Origin: Metarhizium brunneum
Taxonomy: Eukaryota; Ascomycota; Sordariomycetes; Hypocreales; Clavicipitaceae
Assembly (NCBI RefSeq): GCF_013426205.1
Contig: NC_089426.1
Span: forward strand, 310,001 to 374,000
DNA: 64,000 bases
Direction: 5' to 3'
Shown: positions 35,308 through 46,919 of the stretch, in pieces
Layout of the letters: the number at the start of each line of letters is the position of its first letter
Numbering within the stretch: position 1 is the stretch's first letter
Made by a program: the position numbers and the translations under genes
The notes under the pieces: generated by a model
Database searches by the model: none
Seen by the model: the letters and a program-made list of their open reading frames with translations, nothing else
Told to the model about the DNA's origin: nothing

Positions 35308-37103
35308 TTACTCGAATCCAGCGGACAGTGCTCCTTCCAAATGGTAACCTTTGAACTTTCTCGCAGGAACGCCCTTGTCAAAGAGCAGATCCAACTCTTG
35401 GTAGCTGCGACCCATGGTCTCCGGAACACGGTAGTAGGCCCATATGAGACACAGCCCGGCCAGCCCCCCAAAGAAAAAGCCCAGTTTTCCCTGCCAGTTG
35501 GCCTCGCCGGGATTGATCATGTAAGGAATCGCAGCGGTCATGACGATACCCAAAAGCCCTTGAGCAGCGGTGGCAGTGGCAATGGTCTTGGAGCGAACGC
35601 GAGTGGCAGAGCACTCGGCGAGGAGAACGAAGCAGATGGGGCCGATGGAAACGTCGTAGAAGAAGTTCCAAACCAGCATAAGGGCCGATTCCGTCCAGAT
35701 GGCACCCGACGGCCGACCGGGAACGCAGTCGAGGATACCAATGACGAACTGGAGGACGACGAGCACAGCGAGACCGTAGTTGTACAAGACTCGTCTGCCG
35801 AATCTGACCATGAGGAACCAAGAGACAATAGTGCCAGCGAGGCCAAGAGCTGCCAACAGTCAGTGCGGAACCTTGCGTTTGACGACGTCTTCACGTACCC
35901 ATGAATCCAACAGACATGTTGAAGGCCTGGTCGGTCGGGAGACCTGCCTGCTGGAAGAAGTAAGTGCCATAGTTGACAAGGTAGATGCCGCTCAAAGCCT
36001 GCGTGCAGTAGACGCCCATGGAAATCTCGGTCCTTCGCCAATTCACCTTTGTAAAGCAGTCCACGTACGTGCTGCCGGCCTCAATCTCCTGCTCCAGCCG
36101 ATCCGTCTCCACGATAAAGGCCAACGTAGCCGCAACGTTGACCCCGGGCGACGCAAGCCTCCGGAGCGACTTGTCCGCATCCTCGGTGCGATTCTTGCGC
36201 ACCAGCCACCACGGGCTCTCTGGGATAAACAGCATGCCGGGGAGGATGGCCACGACCCAGAACCACTGCAGGGCAAAGGGGAGAGAGTACGCCCCGTGGC
36301 TGTGCATACGTTGCGTGCCGGCGGTGACGCCGTTGCTGAGGAGCTGCCCGATGACGAAGCACAGGTTCACAAAGGAGGTGAGATGGCCGCGGATGGCGGT
36401 AGGGCAGACCTCGGAGGCGTAGGCCGGCGCGATGACGACAAACATGCCCAGGACGAGGCCGGCGAGCAGTTCGCCCGCGAGGAGGACGGGCAGCGAGCGG
36501 GCAAAGAACTGGATGAAGACGAGGCCGGCGACGAGAATGACGCAGACGCCAAAGGTGCGCTTGCGGCCAAACACGTCCATGGGGTAGGCTGCGCATAATG
36601 CTCCGACGACCTGTCCTATGGGGTTGCCCATGGAGAGGGCGGTTTGCCACGCGGCGCTGATGATGTACTACGCGATGGGGGGTTAGCTGAAGCTCGCTGA
36701 GTGCCGAGTAGAGTCTCGAGACTTGGTGGGTGTAGGGGGTTGACTTGTCGTTGTTCAGGTTCCAAGACGCTCGACTTACCCCCTCGCCGCTGGGATATCC
36801 GAAATCCTTTTGGAACTGTGGCATGGCGTACAAGTTGCCGATGAGCTGCGGATCAAAGGCCAGCATGATGACACCCAGGGATACATAGGCGGACCATCCA
36901 ACGGCCTTTGGGTACAGCTTCAACGCCTCGAGGAAGCCCATCTGATGCTCGGCGCGGATAGCCTCGAGGAGCTCGGGGTCGGCAGGGGCTGACTTGCGCG
37001 GCAATGCCGCTGAGTCGTGGTGCGCGAGGCCCTCATCCGGATTCTTATCGACGTCGGCCATGGGGCGTGTTTTCTGCTCGGTGCTCTGCTCCGACTTGGG
37101 CAT
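35308..37103 (-). CDS. MFS sugar permease, alpha-glucoside transporter type
   Basis: Three minus-strand exons, 37103-36780, 36667-35899 and 35849-35308, give 544 residues. Twelve hydrophobic segments follow a charged cytosolic N-terminus. Sugar-porter signatures are present: DVFGRKRTFG between TM2 and TM3, PESPWWLVRKNR after TM6, and FGRRVLYNYG and VPETMGRSYQELDLLFDKGVPARKFK near the end. It matches the fungal maltose/alpha-glucoside proton symporter group at the plasma membrane; the exact sugar is inferred only. Translation from the ATG at 37103 gives a normal start, as the upstream extension begins with TTG. A TATATA lies near 37197. Confidence 0.92.
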
Positions 37104-38374
37104 CAGCAGCCGGTTCAACCTGGCCGCTTATGACGCCTCGACAAAGCAGGGCCAAGCTGGGAGCGGGGAAGAAGTTGGAGGTGCGCGATGCATCGACATA
37201 TATACTCTTTCGGACCGCCTCTACACGGTTCAAGTATGGATGGGCTGTTGGGGGCCGAGGGTGATGGCCTTGCCACGTTACTTCTAGTTGTCATGATTCC
37301 GGGGTTGAGGCGCACTGCAGATGGCATGCAGGAGTTTAGCTTCCAAAGTCTCCATCATTTTCCCGTCCATGAATAGACCCGTGTTTCCGCCGTCTTGTAC
37401 TCTCAATATCGCAGCCCCCCACATTGGGCAAAACAACCGGCACACGAGGTCATCTAGCCCCGGGCTATGGCTATCTTTGGGCAATGGGCTTCTCCAAGCG
37501 CTCCGAGATTAGCTGACGGATTACGGGGGGACTCAAGAGCCAGATGCCGCTAGACGGTCGGGACGCCAGCCGGAGGTTGGAGATGAACTGCATGGTTACG
37601 TTGCATCGCTCACGCCTTGGTACAACAACCGGTCACCGACGGCTCAAGTCAGACGGCAATCTACGACTGAATAATGGACTGTCCGAATCCCGTCATGGAC
37701 GATTTTCGGGTTCCCGATGGCGTTGCTTCAACCTGTTAGCGCTTAAGCCGGACGTGTGGTGTACATGTGCAACCGATGGCAGAATATATTTGCCTATCAA
37801 CCGGTATACACGAGTATATTACGGTATGCTATATTATAAAGCGCGATACCCAGGCACTTGTTGACGTCAAATACGTTTTGGCTCCTGCTGTGAGCCCTCC
37901 CATACCCCTCAGATGTCTGCACAAGTCACTTACGTACTTGCGTTTTGAGTCCCTGCGAGACCATTTGACATCCTGTAAGAGTGAGGAAACTTGCTCCTCT
38001 CAAAAAGGACGTAGGTAATGCGTCGAGCTGTGCACCGAGTCCTTTCGTCATCGACCCTAACACTATTCAGGCGCTTACCAACTAGAGATGCGGTACCTGG
38101 ACGGATCCCGTCAACCCGGCATAATAGTAGCTTTATTCTAAAGCTAAATCTAGTTGAATAGAGTTACGGCACACCATAGCCTCAAACTACGTAAATAGTG
38201 GTGTCTACCAAACACAACTTCAAATGTTAAATCACCTAACTTTGTATATAAACGACTCCGAGTCTCACACTAGCAAACTTGAAAACTTGTCGTGTGTCAA
38301 GCACGCCAGTCTCCTCGTTCCCCGTCCCGTTTGAACGGTGATAGCACGACTTGACGACGACAAGAGACTGCAGA
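37104..38374. other. Intergenic, 1.3 kb
   Basis: Promoters of the permease (minus) and of the doubtful membrane protein (plus). AT-rich at 37780-37850 and 38120-38250. No other gene supported. Confidence 0.45.
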
Positions 38375-39274
38375 ATGCGCTCGTTCAAATACCACGTCGC
38401 CTACTGGGCCGTTGCCTACGCAGCAAACATCATGTATCGGGCTTCAACCCTGACACTAGGGGTTCCCGAGGTTCTTTTCCAAGCGCTCCTCGTCCCTCTT
38501 CTGGTCTTTTTCGTCACGCTCGTCGTGCAAGGGCCGTCTCCCGAACCATGGCCACGCCTATATTACATCGCCTCCGGTGCCCTACTGGTTTCCTTGGGAT
38601 CCGTTTCCAGATATTTCTACATTCCGTCCGTGGGGGTGATTCAGCCCAATAATTTTGTCCACTGCTGCGTGGCATTCGAGGTCGCGGGCACCTTGGAATC
38701 AGTCAGACAGGATGTAAGTGAAGCAGGGTCCCCGACAATATACATGGCACAGAGTCGTTCTAACCTACACGTATCTCAGAGGCAAGACATCGAGCCTTGC
38801 AGCGTGGGAATCTTCATGGAAGCTGTACGCCGCAATTTGGGATCACGTCGGCGCGGTATCGTCGAGTTTTACTCGGTCTGGCTGTCTTATATGCTAACAT
38901 TGATGTTTGTTATATCTATTTTGGACCTCTTCTTAATCAGGTCATATGGTGCAAAGGCTACCTGCCTTTCCATCGTCGGTTACTATTTGCCTAACAACCA
39001 GGGGCCCGCCGGCAGTTTCGCCTTGCTGTTTTACGTCGCCGCTGCCGTGGAAGACGTGGCAGAAACGGTGCGTTCATCTCCCTCGCGCAAAATAGTAAAC
39101 ATGGTCAAAGGAACTGTACTAATAAGCATGGCGCCGTGGTCCAGCTGTTCCTCGTCATTCTCAAGCGCTGTGGCCTACGCCGGCCAAAGGTCGTTGAAGG
39201 AGCGACGCCGCTTCTTGATCCCAGATGGGGCTGGGACTGTTTTAGCTGTGAAATCGCGCAGACATCGTTTATGA
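38375..39274 (+). CDS. Hypothetical multi-pass membrane protein, possibly damaged
   Basis: From the ATG at 38375 the first about 110 codons encode three hydrophobic segments (YWAVAYAANIMY, VLFQALLVPLLVFFVTLVV, YYIASGALLVSLGSVSRYF). A GTAAGT..TATCTCAG stretch (38714-38779, 66 nt, with TTCTAACC branch) looks like an in-frame intron. Downstream the same frame gives another hydrophobic segment, LTLMFVISILDLFLI. A different frame there (GKTSSLAAWESSWKLYAAIWDHVG) also looks coding, so a frameshift or a wrong splice choice is possible. The C-terminus is low-complexity and unconvincing. Family not recognised. Confidence 0.35.
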   Translation: MRSFKYHVAYWAVAYAANIMYRASTLTLGVPEVLFQALLVPLLVFFVTLVVQGPSPEPWPRLYYIASGALLVSLGSVSRYFYIPSVGVIQPNNFVHCCVAFEVAGTLESVRQDVSEAGSPTIYMAQSRSNLHVSQRQDIEPCSVGIFMEAVRRNLGSRRRGIVEFYSVWLSYMLTLMFVISILDLFLIRSYGAKATCLSIVGYYLPNNQGPAGSFALLFYVAAAVEDVAETVRSSPSRKIVNMVKGTVLISMAPWSSCSSSFSSAVAYAGQRSLKERRRFLIPDGAGTVLAVKSRRHRL

Positions 39275-39842
39275 TGGTAGTCATGCTTCTCAGCACGATA
39301 TTTGAGTCGTGACCAGCATGCCGTGGCGGCAGGGTTGTGGTATCTCGAATCCCGACAAGCTTTGCGGTTGTACATTTACGTGTGACGCCGCATTGAATTC
39401 AGCTCAAGTGCGTCCAGCCCGGACTCCAGAACACGATTTGCCCCATCTATTGATCTAGAGCCGTCGTACAGGGTTATATAATAATCATTCATGGTTGGCC
39501 GGCTATTACAGTGATATATCATGTGTGGACTGCAAACCTCTCCGAGACAAACGACCAACACTTGTGGAAACTCAAGTATATTACCATGAATTACATGTTA
39601 AACAATCTACCGAGGGAGCGATGTCATCCTTGAGACCTGCGAAACACGCCTCCATGGAAACGCCCCATGGCCCCTTTTGTCTCCCCCGGACGCAGATATG
39701 GACCCCATCATGACACGCACAATTTAAGAGAAAAGCCGGCATTGGCTGGTAAAACTCAGCAAACAAATCCCTGTCAGGACCGGGAAGCCAAGGCGAACCC
39801 GGCCAAATTGCCCGTCGTACCCTAACCCTCGCCGAGCGTTTC
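39275..39842. other. Intergenic, convergent gene ends
   Basis: Nothing supported. It contains a telomere-like CCCTAACCCTC near 39822. Confidence 0.5.
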
Positions 39843-42560
39843 TCAATACGGGGGAACAGAAAGTGCCATCAAGATTCTCATCCAAGCAACTGGCCCATTG
39901 TAGCCCAACAGATCTAGCTCCTCTTCGATCCGACCGACTTGGTCCTGCAGCCAACTGCGTGCCTTGTCCACCATCAACTCCCACGAGTCCTTGTCAGCAG
40001 CCATCTTCTTCTGGAGGTGGGCGATGGCGCATAGCGTGGCCAGAACATCCTCCACGTCCGCCGGTATGGGGAATTGGATGGCGCTTACAGCCTCGGCCTT
40101 GGTGATGCCAAGGACAGTCTCGAGCTGCAGGCTCCATGTCCAGCTGCCGACATATGTTTGGAGATTTGCCAAGAGGGACAAGGCGTCAGGCTCGGCCTTG
40201 GCAACTCCAACATTATCCTCCTCCTCCTCCTCCTCCTCCTCCTCCTCTTCTGCTTCTTCCTCTTCCTCTTCTTCTTCTTCTTCTTCTTCGTCGTCGTCAT
40301 ACTCTACAGGCTCTGTCGCTCTTCTGCATGCCTTTGTCGCCATTGGACGGCCACGCCCAACCGGGCGCTTATACGAAACGCCATCGTCATCGCTGAGCTC
40401 GTCCGCCTCGTCGAGTGACGCACAAGAATCATCCCCAGCCTCGTCCGCCTCGTCGAGTGCCGCGGAAGAATCGTCACCAGCCTCCTGTTCCTCGTTGGCA
40501 TCCGACGATGTGGCCACGAATGAGCACCACTTTCCCGCAATCTGGTGCTCTACGCCCAGCCTAACAGCCTCTCTCTTGACGACCTGGGGGAACTTGCCGG
40601 GCCATTTCTCCCGGAGCGGCTTGCCTTGGGCATCCCTGGCGTGACGGAGCCAACCTTGGCCTTGTTCAAGCTCTTGGACTGCCTTTCTGGCCGCCAGCTG
40701 ATGCAGCGTCGTGGCTTTTTGGCCGAGTTTCGTGATTGGGATTTCGAGCTGGAGCGGTCCTTGGCAAGACGTACCCCTTACCACGACGGATTTTGGCTCT
40801 CGCGCAGGCGTTTCGTCAGACAGCATGATGTACACTGTCGTGCGGTTGAATGGGAAGAGCGCCGGGGTGGGCCACGGCGTCTGCAGGTACTTTGGAGCGT
40901 CGACCGGTGGCAGGTTCGTCTCGAGTGAGTCGAGTTCTTCAGAGGCGTCCTTGGTCTCGAGATGTTCATTCTTGACACTAGGGTCAAAGAGCGAGGTTGG
41001 AGGCTTGGCTTCCTTGGACCCGGGCTCTTCGGCTTCTTCCTCGGCATCATCAATTGTCAACGAATCCACAACCTTTTCAACCAGTTCAAACTCATCTGCT
41101 GCGGTGTCACTGTCGGGGGCAGTGTCTTGCTCGAATTTTTCGTACTTGATTTCCAGGGTGTAGTCCGAAACATGCGGCGTGAGTGCTCCCTTGAGCATTC
41201 GAACAATCTTCTTGTCAATCTTCTCGTCTTCTCCGGCAACTTGGGCGAAGCCATTGCCAGCCCTCGCGGCGCCATTGATCAGCGAATGGCTCACGCCCCA
41301 GCCGATGCCAAGGGTAAACACACGAATGGCTCCCTTGCTTGCAGCCACTTCGTGGTTGATGAGGTGAAACAGTCTGTCCTGGTCCCATATCTCTCCGTCC
41401 GTTAAGAGGAATACCTCAAGGTTGGATGCTTGAATTCTCTTCTCAAATGTTTTCCGCACAGGCGCAAGCATCTCCGTGCCGCCGTAATCGGCTTTGAAGG
41501 TCTCAACATGGCGGACAGCCTCGTCCAGCGTTTCCTGGGTGTAGTCGACGGATTTCGGCCAGAGAAAGGTGCACTCCCACCCGAAGCTGCAAATATTGAA
41601 CCGAACCCCGACTGGCAGGGACTTGAGAAAGATGTTGAGTGCCGAGATGAGATTAGGCATCGTTTTACCTCCTCCCATGCTTTCACTGCGGTCACATATG
41701 AAGACTATTTCTGGCTTTTCCACAGGCAGGTTGAATCTGGGGACGAGGGAGGCCATGATGGTACGGTGGTGAGCCTTGGTAGGATGGATTTCGAGCAGAG
41801 CGGCCGGCGCGCCGAGTCCCGTCGCCACGACCTGGAGGGTAAAGTCCTTTTCGAGCTCTGCGGAACCGAGAGACAGCGATGCAGACGCCATCTGAGGCGA
41901 CGGATCTTGCGAAGCACTCGCGCTCATTGTGCCGATGCTGACAGAGATGGGGTGTGAAGGCGACTGGACCGACTTGACAATACACCCCGGTCCCAGATTA
42001 ATGTCGACCGTGACGGCGATTTTCCCCTGGACTCTGACCTCGGGCGCCGAAACAAGGTCTCGATATGCGTGATACCCGTACCGCGGCGCAATAGCCGTTG
42101 GGATGGTAAATCGCAGCCCGTCAATCTCAGCGTCATGCTCCAGTTCCCCGAGATACGTCACGTCCACCTTGACCTCTTCACCGGCAGGCACATTTCCCAA
42201 CTTTGCGATGAAGACATCCGACGCCGAGAGACTCTGTTCCAGCAAGCCTGCGGCTTCGCCTCGTGCCGTGGCCCTGTCAAAGATGCGTTTTGCTTCTTGG
42301 CGTTCACGGACGACGCCCCTGATGACTCTTGGCCCGATGGTGCACGTGAACTCGACAACAGACACGCCGTCGTAAATTGGAAACATGTACCGTGCTTCTT
42401 TGACTAGAGAGCCTGTGTTGTTGACATAGGTCTGGGTGAGACGTGTGCGAGACGTGGTGGAAAGAATGGTGGTGTGGGCAGATGTAGCCGAGAGAGCGAG
42501 GTAGCGCTGCGTCTTGTCGGCAACGACGACGCACCCACACAGCATGCCTTGGTCTGACAT
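39843..42560 (-). CDS. VIT and von Willebrand A domain protein
   Basis: Single-exon 905-residue protein. The VIT domain (about 10-140, with YVNNTGSLVKEARYMFPIYDGVSVVEFTC-type features) precedes a vWA domain (about 283-450). Its MIDAS motif is intact as Asp290-Arg-Ser292-Glu-Ser294. Fungal proteins of this architecture resemble inter-alpha-trypsin inhibitor heavy chains and PARP4 tails; their role is poorly defined and probably involves protein-protein contact. The C-terminal third is hydrophilic, with two copies of an AGDDSxAxLDEADE unit and a run of about 30 acidic residues, followed by a helical end. No signal peptide is seen. A TATATA occurs about 140 bp upstream. Confidence 0.9.
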   Translation of the reverse strand: MSDQGMLCGCVVVADKTQRYLALSATSAHTTILSTTSRTRLTQTYVNNTGSLVKEARYMFPIYDGVSVVEFTCTIGPRVIRGVVRERQEAKRIFDRATARGEAAGLLEQSLSASDVFIAKLGNVPAGEEVKVDVTYLGELEHDAEIDGLRFTIPTAIAPRYGYHAYRDLVSAPEVRVQGKIAVTVDINLGPGCIVKSVQSPSHPISVSIGTMSASASQDPSPQMASASLSLGSAELEKDFTLQVVATGLGAPAALLEIHPTKAHHRTIMASLVPRFNLPVEKPEIVFICDRSESMGGGKTMPNLISALNIFLKSLPVGVRFNICSFGWECTFLWPKSVDYTQETLDEAVRHVETFKADYGGTEMLAPVRKTFEKRIQASNLEVFLLTDGEIWDQDRLFHLINHEVAASKGAIRVFTLGIGWGVSHSLINGAARAGNGFAQVAGEDEKIDKKIVRMLKGALTPHVSDYTLEIKYEKFEQDTAPDSDTAADEFELVEKVVDSLTIDDAEEEAEEPGSKEAKPPTSLFDPSVKNEHLETKDASEELDSLETNLPPVDAPKYLQTPWPTPALFPFNRTTVYIMLSDETPAREPKSVVVRGTSCQGPLQLEIPITKLGQKATTLHQLAARKAVQELEQGQGWLRHARDAQGKPLREKWPGKFPQVVKREAVRLGVEHQIAGKWCSFVATSSDANEEQEAGDDSSAALDEADEAGDDSCASLDEADELSDDDGVSYKRPVGRGRPMATKACRRATEPVEYDDDEEEEEEEEEEEEAEEEEEEEEEEEDNVGVAKAEPDALSLLANLQTYVGSWTWSLQLETVLGITKAEAVSAIQFPIPADVEDVLATLCAIAHLQKKMAADKDSWELMVDKARSWLQDQVGRIEEELDLLGYNGPVAWMRILMALSVPPY
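40216..40302. repeat. CTC/CTT trinucleotide tract encoding poly-Glu
   Basis: Near-perfect run of CTC then CTT triplets. Read on the minus strand it gives the GAG/GAA-coded acidic tract of the VIT/vWA protein. Such tracts are length-variable between strains. Confidence 0.95.
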
Positions 42561-44167
42561 GATCAGGTTGATAAAGCGGCGTGGGTATTAAGACCTATGG
42601 GCGGGTGTAGATGTATTTTAGCAAAGCGTGGGCGCCTCGGCAACAAATCTGCAGGACGACGAGTCCAGGAACTCACACGACAACGAGAGCGACCAACAGC
42701 TCTTATATATGTATAGCAGACGAGTCTGACGTGATCCACGCGGTCAACTTTATGATTTGACTATTTGCACCGATGTCAGCAAGATGGCGGTGCTTCGGGG
42801 AGCTTTGCAGTGAGGACTTGCGAGTAGTTGGTAGTTGTAACAGGGCTCTTGATGTTGGAAGAGATGAAGAGATGGAGAGATGAAGAGATGAAGGGACTCG
42901 TAGAGGGTAGACCGCGTTAATATATGTTGTGCGGTTATTTTAAGTTTATACAGTGAGTCACTTACATGAGCTATATCTTTCTTTCACGTAATCAGTGGTT
43001 GATAATATCACGAGATATCCCTAGACGGCGTGCAGTGATGAATCACTAATCCTGTTAGTATCGGGCGTATCGTGAAGCGTTTATATTGTCGCCTTATGTA
43101 GTGGTTGTACGATGCCTGCAGAATTATTTACATGGAGTAAAAGGTTAAATTAAGTAGAAAACTAAGAAGGAAGAAAAAGTATAGCAGCCACCAAGTGAGG
43201 GCTGGCGAGCCACTGGCTGTTGGTTGCCGAACAGGTCCATTCTCAGCTAATAGTTGTAGCATTGTTCGAGGCGCACTCGATGGAGAAGCGTGAAAGACGA
43301 TTGGTCAACAATGAGCCGTCCAACGACAAGTCGCCACATGTGTGCACTTTTTATCAGCCTGTTGCCTGCTGTTGCCTAGAGTAATGACGGCTACAAAGAA
43401 GGCAGATATACGGGATGGTGAGAACCATGAATCAACACGAAGTGAAGAATAGCGTGGCTGGCGTCTCACAGAAGGCTGCGTGGGTATAGAGTCAGACAAC
43501 GTACTCAAAGGGAGACGACCCAATACAAATCACACATCTATATATTGATGGTTTGCCTAAACAAGAGGCAACGAATGCAGACATGTCCCAGTTGTTGTGG
43601 ACATTACACCTTCATATATACCCATCCTCGAGGCCGAGGTCAGATGCTCCAGGACTGGCTCATACTTGAGGCAGCTATGATCCAAAAATGCAAGTCTGTA
43701 CAATTCCGTAATACTATTCAATCCTCCGGTCAAACACAGTACGCCTGACGGTATGTCGTCGGACGCCGAGGCCCCATCGTCTCCGGTCCAACTCGTCCCA
43801 TCTCTTACACAGCTGCAATTATACCTTGTCTATAAGCCGAAACTTGTATGCCCAAGCAGAATATTCCTCCCTCACCCCTCCCTCCCTAACTCGTCCGTAT
43901 ACACCTCACGTAGGAGCCCATCCAAGCGCATGTTCCCAGCATCAAACACCGCCAGGCCAGCTTGAGCGCAACGTCGCCAACAATGTCAGGTCCGATTTCC
44001 CCGCTTCTCTGACACATCCACGGAGGCATAGTTCATATACCCCCCGAGGATGGTAATACACGAGCTCTCGATGCCAAACGTCAAGTCAGGAGACCTGGTG
44101 CCACAGCTAAACGTGTAGCCGACTGGACGTTATCATACTGAGCACCGCCGACCTGGGCATACTAGTC
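42561..44167. other. Intergenic, 1.6 kb
   Basis: No supported gene. An imperfect AGAGATGA tandem repeat lies at about 42861-42895. Promoter of the VIT/vWA gene at the left end. Confidence 0.45.
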
Positions 44168-44386
44168 TCACGATATTATCCTCCAGCAGGAGGCGGCAAC
44201 ATCCAGGTGACGGGCTTGTCGAACTTGCAATGGGCCTTGGCAACAAGGACAAGTGGTCCGGACGTAGGCGTTGAAGCGGCGGTTATGAGTGATCAGTACC
44301 GACGCCCTGCCATGGTTGTCGGCAGGTAGAGCCGTAGCAAGGCTAGCTGCTACGAGACAGACGACAAAGGCGCCAAAGGTGTGCAT
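44168..44386 (-). CDS. Possible small secreted protein
   Basis: The ATG at 44386 opens a good signal peptide (MHTFGAFVVCLVAASLATALPADN). The continuous frame gives 72 residues with a CPCC motif. An alternative 64-nt intron (GTACTG..CCAAG, phase 0, after ..GRAS) gives a shorter product ending AHCKFDKPVTWMLPPPAGG with a stop at 44176, which looks more protein-like but uses a CAAG acceptor. Neither has a recognised family. Confidence 0.42.
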   Translation of the reverse strand: MHTFGAFVVCLVAASLATALPADNHGRASVLITHNRRFNAYVRTTCPCCQGPLQVRQARHLDVAASCWRIIS

Positions 44387-45684
44387 GGCGGTGATTTGAC
44401 GATGAGCTACTCCTGCTGTCCTGTGTTGTCAGTGGCGGATATTTCACTCGCCCTATGTGATCCAACAGTCAGGTATTTACACCGTGTGTCCATCATCATG
44501 GCGCGTAAAACAAGGCCAGGCAGTGTCCTATGACCGTTTTGGGGAGCAGAAGTGATTACAGTATAGTTGTACCATGTGCAAAGGGCCCTGCGTCAGACAC
44601 TCGGATTACACTTGGAGATGGGCAAGCTCCCGCAACCTAGGGTGTCCGCGCGAATAACCGACTACTTGGTTGATATTTCCCAAACGCAAAGGGTCTTTGA
44701 TACCAAACAAGGTCTCTGGTAAAAAATAAACAGTAGCCAGAAAAGCCCCCCTCCACGACGTCTGATATCGCGATGCCTTCGTGGGGTGTCTGCTGTCATC
44801 CTGGCAGAATATCTTTGCATAAACCTTGACACCTTTTATGCTATCACACTATCCCGTATCGTAGATCTTACTTCTCCGTGGTAAGCTTCTCCGTTATTTA
44901 ACGGCGTTTCAACCGGACATATCTCTAGGCCCCAGGTCCCACTGAACGCCAGGTCTTTAATTACCATCGTGTTAGTATCGCGTCTTCTAACGAGCCATGG
45001 CTGCCTACAGCTACATGTACCGAGCCTTGGACGGCTACACTGGCCTTGTCGCCAAAAAGCGCCGTCGAGCTAGTCGCACATGTGCCAATCTTAATCCTTG
45101 ACTGACTACAGCGTAATGCCCGTCTTCACCGAGGCAGAGAGCCTTCGACGTAACTCTGTATTCGCAAAGGATTGCCGCGACTACAGGCATTTTGTCAAAA
45201 AAAAACTGGATTTCTTCACTTCGTTACCGTCAATACCCCTTGTGGTCAATACGCTGTGTATTATGCATACAGACTTCCTTAACTACTATGCTCTCTATGA
45301 GATTTTAGCCGGCTACTTTTAAAACCTTGGCCACACTAGGCTCCCCTCCCATGAAACAAGATACACGACTCCGGTCAAGCTAACATGGCCTCATTTTCGC
45401 CTTTTTGCATTCTCTCACATAAACAAGCACAAGAGCCGAGGTCCACATCAAACTCGCTGAACCTCGCATGCTTCTTTTGCACCGTATTCCTCGCTAGTTC
45501 TGGCGCTAGTGGCCCTACTCGAGGTTGTCATCGTGTGCAAAGTACTGTCGCCCGAGCCGCTGGTGAAATCAGTGCTTTCCTCTGATTCCCTGCTGCTGCC
45601 GCCGGAGAGCCTCAGGTTATGGCTTCCGCGATAGCCATCTCGGCTGGCTGTTGCGCTGGCATTGGTACCTCGGTCTGATTCGCT
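44387..45684. other. Intergenic, 1.3 kb
   Basis: Short open frames only, such as 45098-45322, without family features. Nothing else supported. Confidence 0.45.
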
Positions 45685-46919
45685 CTACTCCGCGGACCGT
45701 TCAGTAGTAGCACCACCGCGCCACAAGCCGTAAAACCCATCACAATTTTTCCACATCTTGATCGTTCCATCCTCGGACGCAGTGGCATACAGTTTGCTGT
45801 CGGGTGAAAAGGCAATGGACCAGATCGGCCCGTGGTGTCCTTTATGTGTATCGAGTTCAACCCCATCGTCGTATCGAATCACCTTGGCCCATGTTCCAGG
45901 CTCTTCGCCAACCACCAACTTGCGGCCCTTGACATCCAGCCCGACACTAGCAATGGAATATGGCAACACAATGCGCTTGAGCTCATCCATGGCTTGATCG
46001 CCTCCCCAGAAATACACCGTCTTGCCGGCAGAGACAGCCAAAACAGGCTTTCCGCCACCAATGTCAGTCGGTGATGCTAACTCCTGTGCGACCGACACCA
46101 CTTCACATGACTTGATTTCCCCATCAAGAACTTCATGCTTGATGCACGATCTGCTGGGCAGGTCGAGCCAACGGATGGTCTTATCGGAAGCCGTAACAAC
46201 AATGTTTGGGTCTTTTGTCCAGCAAATGAACTTGATGGAGCTAGTATGAACACCCTCCCCGATTTCGAAGCCGGCCGAGGCGGGAATGGTGGCAGCTTTT
46301 CCCGGATACGTCTTGGCAAGTTCAGCAAGGTCGAAAACGCGAAGCTTCTTTTCCATGCCACCAGTCGCAACAAGATCCGAGTTATCGGGGGGGTAGGCAA
46401 CAGCTCGGACAATATGATCGTGCTGGAGGCTGTATAGCACCTCTCCGGTGTGGGTGTCCCAGATTTTGCTGAATGACGAGCCAGTGTTAGCCCAGGTATT
46501 GTGAAATATGAACAGTATAAAACGTACGCTGTGAAATCAGCCGATGCAGTGGCTGCGTTGGAAGCGTCGGGGCTCAACCTGGCTTGCCAGACCGCACCCT
46601 TGTGACCGATAAACGTGCCAATCCTGTCTTTCTTGTTAACACGGCTTTCGAAGGGCTCAAATCCTTTAGCAAGATCATACCAATCGCCAGTAACACCATC
46701 TCGAAGCATCGGGTTTCCATCTATAGCAACAGTTAGTCGTCAGTCCATGTTCTCGGGTCGTATGCAGCCACGACAAAGCAGCCTAGACCAACCTTTACAG
46801 GCCGAGATCATGTAGTATGTTTCCTCCTTCTCCAGGTGAGAGAAGCTCATGTGGGGGACCGGGCGAGAATGGCCATGGCAGGTCAGCGGCACATACTGCC
46901 GAGGAGCTTCGGAAGTCAT
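45685..46919 (-). CDS. STRAP-like WD40 repeat protein
   Basis: Three minus-strand exons, 46919-46793, 46720-46528 and 46468-45685, give 367 residues, close to human STRAP/Unrip (350). WD40 blades cover nearly the whole length: [40 protein letters not shown], ..[14 protein letters not shown], ..[13 protein letters not shown] and [35 protein letters not shown] binds SMN-complex and signalling proteins. In fungi the orthologue is a conserved cytosolic scaffold, probably linked to RNA metabolism or translation; that role is inferred. The start [17 protein letters not shown] agrees with the family. It is divergent from the Doa1 gene. Confidence 0.92.

Noticed and set aside
35780..36598. 272-residue open frame antisense to the MFS permease
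   Set aside because: Shadow of the permease coding sequence; charged low-complexity product.
39964..40644. 226-residue Ser-rich frame antisense to the VIT/vWA gene
   Set aside because: Ser run is the reverse reading of the acidic triplet tract.
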